A stretch of 64,000 bases of DNA from Haemaphysalis longicornis (lineage: Eukaryota > Arthropoda > Arachnida > Ixodida > Ixodidae). The stretch is from the NCBI GenBank assembly GCA_013339765.2, contig CM023449.1, positions 221,159,555-221,223,554 on the forward strand. Direction: 5' to 3'. Position 1 is the first letter of the stretch. Each line of letters starts with the position of its first letter. Below the pieces are notes generated by a model. The model was not told the DNA's origin. It saw only the letters and a list, made by a program, of their open reading frames with translations, and did no database searches. Both the position numbers and the translations under genes were made by a program. Below, one piece after another: positions 1 to 11,000 of the stretch.

Positions 1-107
1 CCTCACCTAGTCGCGCTTCAATCGCCACTCCCATAAGCCCCCATGCTGATGTCGCTGGTAATAGGTTCTGAACCGCTTTTCACCCGAAGCTTCGCTACCA
101 TTTATAT

Positions 108-172
108 TTACCTTGGCGCGCCTCACTGCCTGTGTAGCGTTGGTGCGTTAAACCCCATAATCAATTAATCAG
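108..172 (+). repeat. SINE 3' tail relic
   Basis: Matches the 3' end of the full SINEs at 2668 and 6555: GGCGCGCCTCA, then GCGTTAAACCCCA-like sequence and an AATCAATTAATCA tail. The tRNA-like head is missing or too eroded to see. Confidence 0.6.
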
Positions 173-539
173 CATTTATTCATAAAAACGCTCATACATT
201 ACACAAAAAATGTGCACATAAAAAAAAAAGATTTCACAGCGTATATGTCAGGCGATGACATGACGATAATTTTTGGCACAGCTCGTGTTCTTATGTACAG
301 ATGACGACTAGGCAACAACTGACAATTGTGTGACACCCGGTGTCACACACAAAAACAGACAGAGAATGCAGGGTGCGGCTGTTTGAAATTGAAATTATTC
401 AGGGGCAAGGTACGCAATTTATTTGGCCGATAAACCCAATGACGGCATATTATGCGAGTGTGACCAAAACGAGCCATCTAAAACATCCCAATGGTTTCTC
501 TTGTGAGCTCGTTTTTACGCTTTGCTATCCCTACAGTCT

Positions 540-742
540 CGTTAAAGAGAGGCATGCATTTGCATTTCTGGCAAAGTGCACTGAGCTGCAGTGTGTCCAT
601 TCTTCACGTCCCGCAGATGCTCGCGCAAGTGCAAGTTCAAGCATCGCGATGTCTTCCCTACGTATTCATGACCGCATGGTAGACCTACGATGCAATGCAA
701 ACTTTCCCAGAAGTCCGCCCTAATCTGCACAATACAGTCCAT
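540..742 (-). pseudogene. Penelope-like element relic, GIY-YIG endonuclease fragment
   Basis: A minus-strand open frame of 66 codons carries LPCGHEYVGKTSRCLN and then LREHL. This is the Penelope-like version of the GIY-YIG endonuclease core (IPL.CG..YIGQT.RCLN.RLREH). No reverse transcriptase is recognisable beside it, so it is a short 3' relic of an old insertion. It resembles, but does not match closely, the element at 37974-38351. Confidence 0.65.
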
Positions 743-2667
743 CAGGCAACTAAGTATGAAACATGCATCCTTAAAAAATGAAACGGGTTAGAAAAAATAC
801 AAAGGTGTAGTTGAGCAGTTTGCTGGAACTATAATGTTCCCATCTGTCATTTAAAGATTTAAAAAATATATATTCCTTGTGAGCTGGGCTCCTACCCCGC
901 TGCATGAATTTTTCCGGTTGATTTCTCAAAAAAATTGCTGAGGCGAGGATATTTAGACGCAGGCTGGCAATCCTTGTCGACAAATTGTAAATCGGATTGT
1001 TGAGTGGATAGCAAGCAGTTCAACGTTGAGGCTTCAAGTGACCAAATAATGCTAGCTTGTTCGAAGACAACAGCACTACCATAAGGCGCTCACTATGTGA
1101 ATGTGCCGATTTTAGGTCGGCGCATTGAACCTGCAGAGGACGAAGCCATTTCTCCACAATGTGGCCGATCTTCAGGACATGTTTTCATGGCGCCACCATT
1201 AATTTTCGCAGCAATGAGTGCTGGCCAACGTTGCTAGGTTAGATGCCGGCAGCTTACTGGACAGCAGTGCATGGCAGCATGTTCATCGGAGGATGGGCAG
1301 CCATGCACTTTCCGCGTCACAAATTGTCACACATGTGGCAGTAATCGGCACTGAGGCACACACACTGCGCCTGTGAACGTGCTTGGCGGCGGCGGAGCAA
1401 CGGTGACCTAGCAGCGCCACCCCCCACTTGCGGCAGCAGGCAGCAAGACGCCCCAACGCGAAGGCCGTAAAGGGAGCGCGGGGGGAGGAGAGTCCGGCCG
1501 TGACATCCCTTTTTTTAGTAGCATCGTTCCCTTGCGTGGGCTGCCCACCACACTTGGGGGATCATAGAAGAACACGCCCCCTTTTTTTCCGCGTGACTCG
1601 CCCAGTTTTCAATTCAATTTCAATTCAATTTTTATTTTTCCAGAAAAAACAACAACAACATTCTGGAAGGGTTCACGGGCTAAAAGCTGAGTATGAACAG
1701 CTTGACTGGGCCCGAGAACCCTAAGCAATCCCAGGCACCACGCATGGTTTTGGTGGCAGAGAAATTTTTCAACGGCAGCTGTAGCACCCACCCGTCGGCC
1801 GCTTTCAAGGCGCAGAAAACAGAGCAGCACTTAGCTGGCTCGGAGTTCACAACTGGCTGATCCAATATGGCGTCGTTTCGTTTACATTTTGTCCCCCAAT
1901 AGTGGCGGATCGATCGCTGGGAGCGAGAGTAGCGCATGTGCAGAGCACTGCTGGAAAAAGGTCCATTGTTACCCCTGCAGACCGAAATAGAGCCCATTAC
2001 TAGTTGAATTTTCAGTTTTGAATTGCCTCCTTTGAGGGTGGAGGAGTTTTTCATTTGGTTAGTGGACTGAAAATGGCCAGGTCGAGTACACTGCACACAA
2101 GCCTGGCTCTCTGTTGCGCTGTTTCCCAAAACATGAGCTGCATAGTACTACATTCGGCTTTTGTTCAAGTATGCCTTTTCTCAGTATATACCTATTTTTG
2201 CATTGCTAGGCCATTCGTGCATAATGTGCTCAGTCAAAGGTCATAGATTGTTCCTTCGCATTGTGTCTTGCATTTTGTTTAACAATTAGATGATGGTATT
2301 AGTGGCTTGATGTGGTGAAGCAGTTCTTTTGAGGGGTTAGAGGCAGGCACAGCTTAGGAGCCAACACACAAAAAAAGTTCCTTGTGGCCCTTAAGTCTGC
2401 TTACGTGCTTTGAAGGCGATATCAACCTCTTCGTTTGCAACGGCGTAACTTCTTTGCTGCACATCATATTTGCGTATATTTCATTGCTTTTGGTTCTTCG
2501 TCTTAGGAGAGCAGCACGAGACGACGGGTGCATCCCACAGCTTTCCTAGAATCGCGGTTCTGCACAACTTGTGCACACCTATTGTACACATGGATCGTCA
2601 CATTCAGGTGTCAAAGAGACGTGCACTGTTCTACAGCTTTTGCAGCTTGAAATTCATAGTTTTGTGA

Positions 2668-2904
2668 CCCGCCGCGGTGGCTCAGTGGCTAAGCCATTGT
2701 GCTGCTGAGCACGAGGTCGCGTGCTCGATTCCCGGCCACGGCGGCCGCTTTTTTGGTAGAGGTGAAAAGCGAAAACGCCTGTGTGTTCGAGATTTCGGTG
2801 CACGTTAAAGATCCTCAGGTGGTCAAAATTTATCTGGAGCCCTCCACTACGGCGCGCCTCATTGGCTGCGTTGCGTAGGCGCGTTAAACCCCACAATCAA
2901 TCAA
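2668..2904 (+). mobile_element. tRNA-derived SINE (tick Ruka-like), full length
   Basis: Starts CCCGCCGCGGTGGCTCAGTGG with a good A box (TGGCTCAGTGG). The B box is slightly decayed (GCTCGATTCCC). The body and AATCAATCAA tail follow. A 14-bp target duplication with one mismatch flanks it: TCATAGTTTTGTGA at 2654-2667 and TCATAGTTCTGTGA at 2905-2918. It contains no protein gene; the antisense open frame across it is a shadow. Confidence 0.88.
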
Positions 2905-4921
2905 TCATAGTTCTGTGAAGCGGTCACATTAGTCCCTCAAAGCTCCTGCTTCCTGACAAATCCCCCAAGTGGGTATGGGCGGCAAAGAAAGGGACAAGGA
3001 CAATTTTTGTTCTAACGCTTGCAACGTGCCGAGCAGTAGTAGAGTGCGAAAAAAACAAAAATAGCACGTTTGTGGATTGTCAGGCTGCTTTTGAGGAGAC
3101 CAGTGTTCAACTCTCACCGCATTCATGCATGTGTTTTTATTTATCTACATTTTACAGTGGCAGCCATTCTCTTGACCGGACAACGGCAGTTTCTTTGCAG
3201 AATTTGGTCATGCAGACGAAATACAAGTTCATTTTATTCGAAAGATTTAGTGTTTTGTAGTGCCCTCAGCGCTTTTTTGGCAGCAAGCGATGCTTTATTC
3301 ACTGAGGGATTAAACGTTTTAAGCCGAAATTTCAATTCTCCCACTAAATCGTGTTTTCGTGACGTCGACATTGACGTATCCGGAGCTGGGCCTTAAAACT
3401 AAAGATAGTCTGCTGACCAGGGCTACTACCATCTCACATACGGCAGTTTGGTTATCTTGTTTACCGCCCACTTTCATAGATGGCGCTGGAATACCGCTGA
3501 AGTGCCAGTGTTCACACTTTTTCTCGTTGGACTTCTATACCTGTCGTATTTTTAGCTAGGGGTCATACTAATCGTTTCTTAAAATGTAAGCTATGACTCG
3601 ACAAACGTGGTTATGTAAGTGATCGTGCCTCTTATGTCAGTTGGTCAGTGTTGTGTCAGACACGTCCGACGCATTCGATGGCTGTGTTAGGCAGTGTCAG
3701 TCGGCGAAGTGGCACACTAACTGCTCCGATGTTTACGTGTTTGTTCATAACTCTAATTGTTCAGCCCACAATTCTTACTGCTATAAAAAAAATGTGCCCT
3801 AAATTTAAGCGCAAATAGCTCGTTCGGCAAACCTATAGGCCCTGCCTAATTTGCATTTGCTTTTGCCGGCCTCGTCCTGTCGCACAGCTGGGCATACGAC
3901 ATCGTAGGTGCTGTTGCGGGAAATGAGTTAGGGGGTCGCATGGCCATTCCCTTTTTTCCTAATTATATAGCTTATTTGAGCGAAGTGTGCGTAAGGTGGT
4001 GTCAGTACGATCTTAACAAAGCAATCTTTCCAATGAACCAAGCTTGCATTTTGTCTGCATGGCCCCTTTAAGGATTTCACCTGTCTTCTGTGTGTCTTGT
4101 TCTCGTCTTTCGTTATTTGACTTTGTCTTAGCCCCTTGATATGATCAAGCAGGTGTGCTAGCAACGAGCAGTTGTTGGTGAAGTGAAATGACACTAAATT
4201 TTCGTCTTTCTGAGATTTCACTGTCATGCATTGTAATAGTTATGTGTAAAGCTGGTGTAAAGTAGCCTAGAAGAAAGGTTGAGGCCATATGCTTTAATTC
4301 TGAGAAGCTGCAAAAATGCGGTTTCGTGCTGCTGAAAACATCCAATTATTAGACTGTTCACTGTCGGCACAAACTTCTCTGAAGCAGCTCAGTCCCGCAG
4401 CTTCATTGCAAATGTGGGCTTTCTGGTGATTGCGAATACAAGCAAAGCTCTGTCTCTCGCGTAATTTTTTTTCTGGAGTGGGTTATTTTCTCCAGTGTAT
4501 TGTTGTATGAGTGAGAACAGCATAGTGTGACATTAATTTTCGTCTTTCACGCGGGGTGAAAGCTGGCTGAGGGACGCGTGACACAGCGCAATGATGAAAA
4601 TCCATGCATTACGACATGTTATCACCACTGCCAATTCTGGGAAAACGCTGCCAGCTTTGCCAAATAAGATAACAACATCAGATAAGCACACTGCCTTTCA
4701 TTGTGCACGCAGTCTGCTAATCATAACAGGCACGCGATGTCACTGCAAGCTATCTCTAGTACTCGAGACTCAACAATAGTGCCGTCAGTCCTCCAAGTTG
4801 CTCAGATATGTGTCTCATCCCTGTGCTAATTTTGAAAGCTACGCTAGTGGTATTCGTGTCGCAATCTTAACCTTTCAGCGTTTGTAAAAGTGTGTATGCG
4901 TGTTCTTTCCTGCTCCTGTAG

Positions 4922-5019
4922 GTATGTGGCGAGGAACCGGAATTACTGGAAAAACCAGAATGTTCCACACTGAGAGCCTTTCTAGTCCTGACCCGTTCAT
5001 AAAGAACATATGGTCAAAG
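4922..5019 (+). CDS. P450 exon (second coding exon): N-terminal linker, frameshifted
   Basis: The acceptor is a pyrimidine-rich tract ending TGTAG; the donor is AAAG|GTAAAC. The exon opens in phase 2 (a single G, then TAT GTG), reading YVARNRNYWKNQNVPH, typical of the segment just after the membrane anchor in arthropod CYP3-clan P450s. At 4971 the frame hits TGA. Skipping the T at 4971 gives ESLSSPDPFIKNIWSK to a phase-0 donor, exactly what the next exon needs. The VPH-E junction is the family's usual sequence, so one extra base is the simplest reading. A hydrophobic anchor exon ending in phase 2 must precede it. Confidence 0.85.
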
Positions 5020-8000
5020 GTAAACCAAACTTACTTCTGGCATAAATTTGGTGTGTAACAAGCAAATGCTCTAATTGTTATTAGTTGATAGCACAACCCT
5101 CTGCTCACTGAGGATAGCCTGACGCACTTTTTATTTAATTTTCAAAGGGCTCAGGAAATGAGATACAATTTGCATAAGTAATTTGATCTTCGCACCTAAA
5201 CGAGTGTCATTTAGTCGAAGTGTGGACCTGTCAAGATGATGTGGATAAATCTTTTACAACCATTTTGTATGTGCTCTATTAAGGGGCAAAAGTGCTCGGC
5301 TAAAAAGAAATATGCCTTTCTAAGAAGGCCTATGCTCGGCAGATTTTTAAAATTTGACAGTGTTTTTTGCTTGCGAATAATTTTTGGCACATGGTGTGAA
5401 ATCTCGTTATCTCTTTGTACCAGCTTATGCCATCTTTTTTTTCTATGATTTAAAGATGGTTGCGCCAAACTTCCACAATCACCACTCTGAAGTTTTATGC
5501 AACCGGTTAAGCTTTAATGCCACTTTGGATGTCGTATTTTTGTCTCCGTGCCAGGTGCATGTTACACTTTACTATACTAATAATGGTACTAACAATTAAT
5601 AAGACTGATACTTCAAACTTTATTTGCACTATTAGTCTTGCATTCCTGCTGACAAAAAAGCAAATGTGTTTGTTGTGCCAATTTTCGGCCGACATAGATG
5701 CTTTGACATTTTTTTTTTTCCGAAACTGCTTGTAGGGAAACATATTTTGCTCTTACTTTTTCTAACATGCAGCACATGTGCTTCGAGGACCGAGTGAGGT
5801 ACCAAAAGTATGGACGGCTGTCTGGGTGAGCGGTGTTGCTTTTACAAATCGCTTTTCAGAAAAGTTATGTCAGCATTGATTTATAGGTTATAAAAAAGAA
5901 AAGTAAAATGTCAGAATGCGAAAAAATATTTTGAGGTGTTGAAAGTTAGTATGAAAGCAGAAGCTTACCGTAGAATGTACGGCTGACGTATAACACTTTG
6001 GGGTGGTCGATCAGTAACAGTAGACATTACATGGTCATTCTGATGTGATTGGGAAAAACTACTGAATCAAGAAACCTTTCAGTATTCCAAAACTAAAAAA
6101 AAAAAACTTTTTACACTTTAAAGACGACAATATAATACCAGCTCTTTTGAAATAATAGCTTTCAAAACAACCTCATAACATGATTTTATGTTTTTTAAGC
6201 ACAAGTTCTAAAATGGGTACCTTTTGGTTTTCTTTTTTTTTAGTTTTGGGATTCCTTGCTTTTTATATTGCGAAGTGATATTCTAGTGTAGCCAATCGGA
6301 GCTCTGCCACAACTGTTTTTGTAATTTTCGAATTCCTGCTTGTACACATATACACACCTGTTTGTGTATTATTTGATAAGAGTTTACGGAATAACTGCAT
6401 TCTTTCCTTTATATCAGTAACCATTGTGTTAGCTAGTGAATGTATTTGCTAATTTAATTAAGCAGGGTGTGTATATTTCTACTGTTATAATGACTCCTTT
6501 TTTTTTTCATTGGAAACAAGATTTTGTAGTTGATTTACTGATTTCCTTTAACCACCCGCCGCGGTGGCTCAGTGGCTAAGGCGTTGCGCTGCTGAGCACG
6601 AGGTCGCAGGTTCGATTCCCGGCCGCGGCGGCCGCTTTTCTGATGGAGGCGAAAAGCAAAAACGCCCGTGTGTACAAGATTTCGGCGCACGTTAAAGATC
6701 CCCAGGTGGTCAAAATTAATCCGGAGCCCTCCACTATGGCGCGCCTCATCGCCTGCGTTGCGTCGGCGCGTTAAACCCCACAATCAATCAATCAATCAAT
6801 GATTTCCTTTAACCATATTTTGACTTCTTAGTTGGGCGCACACAGTTTACATTTTGCTTTAAATCGATTTACCATCTACGTAATAATTTTTATTCCCTTC
6901 AAATTTGCTAAATGGAGCTTCAACTCTATTTAATACAATCGATGGAAGTTCAAAACAACATTACCGTGAATGAGAGAATGCGGCTTGTGGATTGAAGATG
7001 CGGAGGAAACTCAAAAGTGCACGCCTTAAATATGTACTGCCATCTTCTTGTTATTCTGTAAAGGTTCTTTGAGGGGACCAGGCCCTCCCTAATGGTTGCG
7101 GAACCCGACCTGGTGAAACAAGTCCTCGTCAAGGACTTCAACTTGCTGCCGAACAGAATGGCAAGTACTGTCAATGGCAAAGGATGTGTTTGTGTGTATG
7201 TACATTCATGGCGAAATGGAATGCAAACGTGCAAATATGAAGCAGAACACACAAAATTGAAAAACACTGTTCGCGGAGGTCCAATAGTGGCGTACTATCG
7301 GTATATTTGGAAAGCCACGTATCCCAACATTGTTACTGTAATTAAGCTACCCACCTTGCATGGTAAGACATTGCGCTGTTTGTGTGTTTTGGTTCATATT
7401 TTCGTGACGGAGTTTCGTTTGACCATGACTGCAAAAAGGATGCGTTGCTGCCTGCTTCAAAGCTCATACAGTTAGCTGAAGACGGTCAAGACTGGGGTTA
7501 TTGGTAATTCTTAACAGTATAAACTGATTTTTAAAATTATATTCCTGCTTTGTTTTCAATGTGTTCACAAGCTGCTTAATTCGGGTGGTTCGTCTTAGTG
7601 TTGGGTGGACATTTTTTAGAGCAATATAAGCAGCTCTTGTGGTTGGCAGAATGAATCGACGTTCAGCACTGGATGGCCCATATGGGCTCTACAGGCACTG
7701 AGGCGCCAAAAGAAATTAAAAAAATGGGCTCAAAACATGCTTTTCATTGGATAGCTAGGACAACGTGACGGTTTAATGACGTTTTCAGTGTTTTAAGTAG
7801 TGGCTGCAGCATGATTTAGTAAAATACGTACTCCTGCATTTTTTGTAGCTTCTATTGGCTAAGTGCAAAACCTTCCTTTCTCCTGAAGGAGGATGAACCG
7901 ACTGTCATCGATTAAAATTAAATTTGGACTCTATGTCCCGAAGCACCCGAGCTATTGACTACTGTGGAGGGCTACAGTTTAATTTAGACCGCTTAGATAT

Positions 8001-11000
8001 AAACGCTGTTTGAGAATTTCGGCTTCAAGCCTTCAGTTGAGACCTGAACCGACATGTATCCAAGAGAGTGGCGGGGCAACAAAATTGGGGTATGATTTGT
8101 ATGTTATTGTTTGGCTCCTTGCAGGAACTTGACTTTGGTGATCCCATTTTTAACAACATGATGGTCATGGCTGATGTGCACCTCTGGAGAAAGATTCGGC
8201 CAGTTTCCAGCCCAGCATTCACAACCGGAAAGCTCCGAAAGGTACTGCATTGTCACGAATTTCTTTCACGTCCGTTGTAGGAAGCGGACTCAGATAAATG
8301 GTGCGGTTCAGAAATGCGAATCAGGTCGAGAAAAAAAAAGTAAAGAATATTGGAACTTTAAAAATGGTGGTTGTGAGGCTGCAAAAGGACTTGGAGCATG
8401 CAAAACAGTGTAATTTTTGCAGAAACTGCGGCATTTGCTTTGCTACCTTCACTCTACGATACTGACTTAATGGCCAACTTCACTCAAATTTTTCTTTGCC
8501 CAAATTTGATTCATATAGGTAGTTTATGCTCTCGAAATTGCCGTGGCAAGATCCTAAGCCTTCTAAGCACAGAGCAAACTATAGTTCCTTCCCCAAGCTA
8601 CGTGCAGCGCTGGGGAGGCTACACCGTTGTCGACAGTGCGCCCACTGAGGGCGCCTAACTCACCATGAAGAGGAGCAGTTTTGTTAGCTTTCGCACTTCG
8701 TGAAGACGATGACCGATCTTTGTGCAGATGTATTTTTTTTTTTTTCAGTCCTGAAATAAAGTGTCTACTTTTTTAGAGTGTTAGATTTAGTTTACTTGAA
8801 AGTAAAGTGTTATCAACTGCACACGTCTATGGTAGAAGTAGAAAAGAATGGTGGATAGGTGACAGTTTCATGATTTACTGGATCGTCTAGCTATGGAAGC
8901 TGACATATGGTTCCAAAGCAATTTTACAATTCGATCCTCGATGTGGAGTGAGGTGAAAAATACTGGGCCAATAGTCACAAGGCTGTTTGTACGTGTTGAC
9001 ATCATAAAAATAGTTAGTGATTGATCGATGCAGCAATGCCCATACGTGGTTTGTCCCCATCAAAAAGAGCATAATGATAGCCAAGATGCCGGCGAACCAA
9101 AGCTGTTTTTTGATATCGTACGAGCAAGTAGGTTTGTAAATATGGACCCGCTGTTTTACTAGCAATACCAAGGATTGCTACTCTGGCTGTTATTCTGATG
9201 CAAAAATAACTGTCGGATGGCCTACTTCATCTCAGTTGATAACAACGTGTTGTCGGAATTGCGCCCAACTTCATTAGCCTGGGCAAACATTAGTGGAAGT
9301 TCTTCTGTGAAAATAACAACACAAACTGCACTGCTACCACGGGCATTTCGAGCCTGCTGTGAGCTGCCGCTGTCACTGGCGCGTCCACTTTCGATCCATC
9401 ACCTACGTCATGTCTGGCCACAGGTCACGTCTGGCTGCCCTTTCTATTTTTTTTTTCCAATTTCAGTTATCAGGGTTTGGACAGGTCCTCGAAAACCTTG
9501 AAAGCGAAAATTCAGTTTTCAAGGGCCTTGAAAGCCTTGAATTTTTCTCCTTCTCCTTGAAAACCCTTGAATTCTTTGGGCAATAAAGAAGAGGCCCAGA
9601 TATGTGACCTGCTTTTTATGGCTTGTCATTGGGGCCCTGCACACGTCCCATCAAAAACATGCTTTTTCAATTTCAAACCAGCTTGGGAGGACAGGTGGGC
9701 TGCTTTATGCAAGGGCTCGTACAGAATGAAAGCCCCGCATCAGACTCGGGGAAGTTAACATAGGTCCCCCTCTTGTGTTGGATGCTGCTTTCTGCATTGC
9801 CTCGTCCTGCTATTCATTTTGCATCTCTCTTGAGCCCCACCATATTCCATAAGCCCCACTATGTTTCGAAGACGAACGGTGCTGGCACCCCAGAATGACA
9901 TAAAAATGTGCACAGATAAGCAAGGTTGGGAATGTGAATGTGAGAACACGGTGCATCCAGCTCCTAAGCTTTGTTGGAATATTCTATTTTGACAGGTGTG
10001 ATGGTGGGCAGAGTCAGTTGAACCCCCCTCCCCCTCCCCTTTTTCATGAACCGACATTAGGGTAGGGTAGGACAGTGGCAAGAGGTATCAATTTATGTTC
10101 CCCGTTATCCGAGACTGTGTATTAAGAGCATTTGTAGAGCTCAAAAAAGTTTAAAATGGCATGTATCTTGTAAAGCTATCATTGTTATTGCTATCATTAA
10201 TAATAATAATTATTATCATTATTATTATTATTATTATTAAAGTTGACCGCTTCCAGAAGGTGGAGTTGTGCCACGGAGGTTTTTCTCAGGGTCATTTTTC
10301 GAAACATGAAGTAGCAAATGTTTTGTGTGTGAGCAGAACAGTTGTAGAACAGTTTGGTACACGTTCTCCCCGGCACTCTTAAAAATGCCTTGACAGGGCC
10401 TTGAAAGTCCTTGAATATCCTCGAATTGTTGTATTTGAATCCTGTTCGAACCCTGGGTTTTCAAACTCACATTGAACCTGAAACTGACACTACTAGTACA
10501 TTTAAAACATGAACGAGTGAGTGACACAATCATAGTCGTATGGAATGAGTGCACACAATATCCGGAGGCACTGCTGCTAAATTAATAAACAATCAGTGGA
10601 GTCGATTTTATCTCACATTTCAAATTTAACACAGATTTTTTTAGCAAAATTTGGGGCCCGTGCAGCCAGTATTGGCATGAAGGAGGCAGCAACATGTAAG
10701 CAAGCAGGTACATTCAAGCTCACTTACTATAATGGCCTTAGTTATTATGACAAATGCTTGGTTGTACTGAATGAGTGCGGAAGGATCGTTACATTATGCA
10801 CTAAACATTAAGGTAGAAGTGTTTTTGTCTTAGTAGATTGAGGGTGCAGCTCGGATAGAGGGAATGCGCCACTGTAGCCGGCATTTGCAAATTCCCACTT
10901 CGAATCGCATTCCAAAGCATGCACAGAAAGTTATTTGCAGCACATCGCAGTGATGTACTGATGAGACTGCACTGTGTTCTGTTAGTAGCCAGCAAAAGAA

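Larger units (their letters stand above)
1..4921. other. Upstream region or intron 1 of the P450 gene; no gene supported
   Basis: No exon with a start codon, a hydrophobic anchor and a phase-2 donor is convincing here. The stretch holds a SINE tail relic near 108-172, a Penelope-like relic at 540-742, a full SINE at 2668-2904, and otherwise AT-rich sequence with scattered homopolymers and only short chance open frames. Confidence 0.5.

Noticed and set aside
2668..2760. tRNA gene from the A and B boxes of the SINE heads
   Set aside because: The body and AATC-repeat tail continue directly, target duplications flank the whole unit, and no acceptor stem closes; it is a SINE.
2654..2896. Minus-strand open frame also found at 6535-6783 with a very similar protein
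   Set aside because: Both are translations of the antisense strand of the SINE; their similarity reflects the repeat, not a protein family.
2055..3396. Candidate membrane-anchor first exon for the P450
   Set aside because: Hydrophobic open frames here lack a phase-2 donor and any match to the expected M-hydrophobic-R ending before YVARN.
8755..8760. AATAAA as an intronic poly(A) signal
   Set aside because: It lies between intact coding exons of the P450, and AT-rich introns contain this hexamer by chance.
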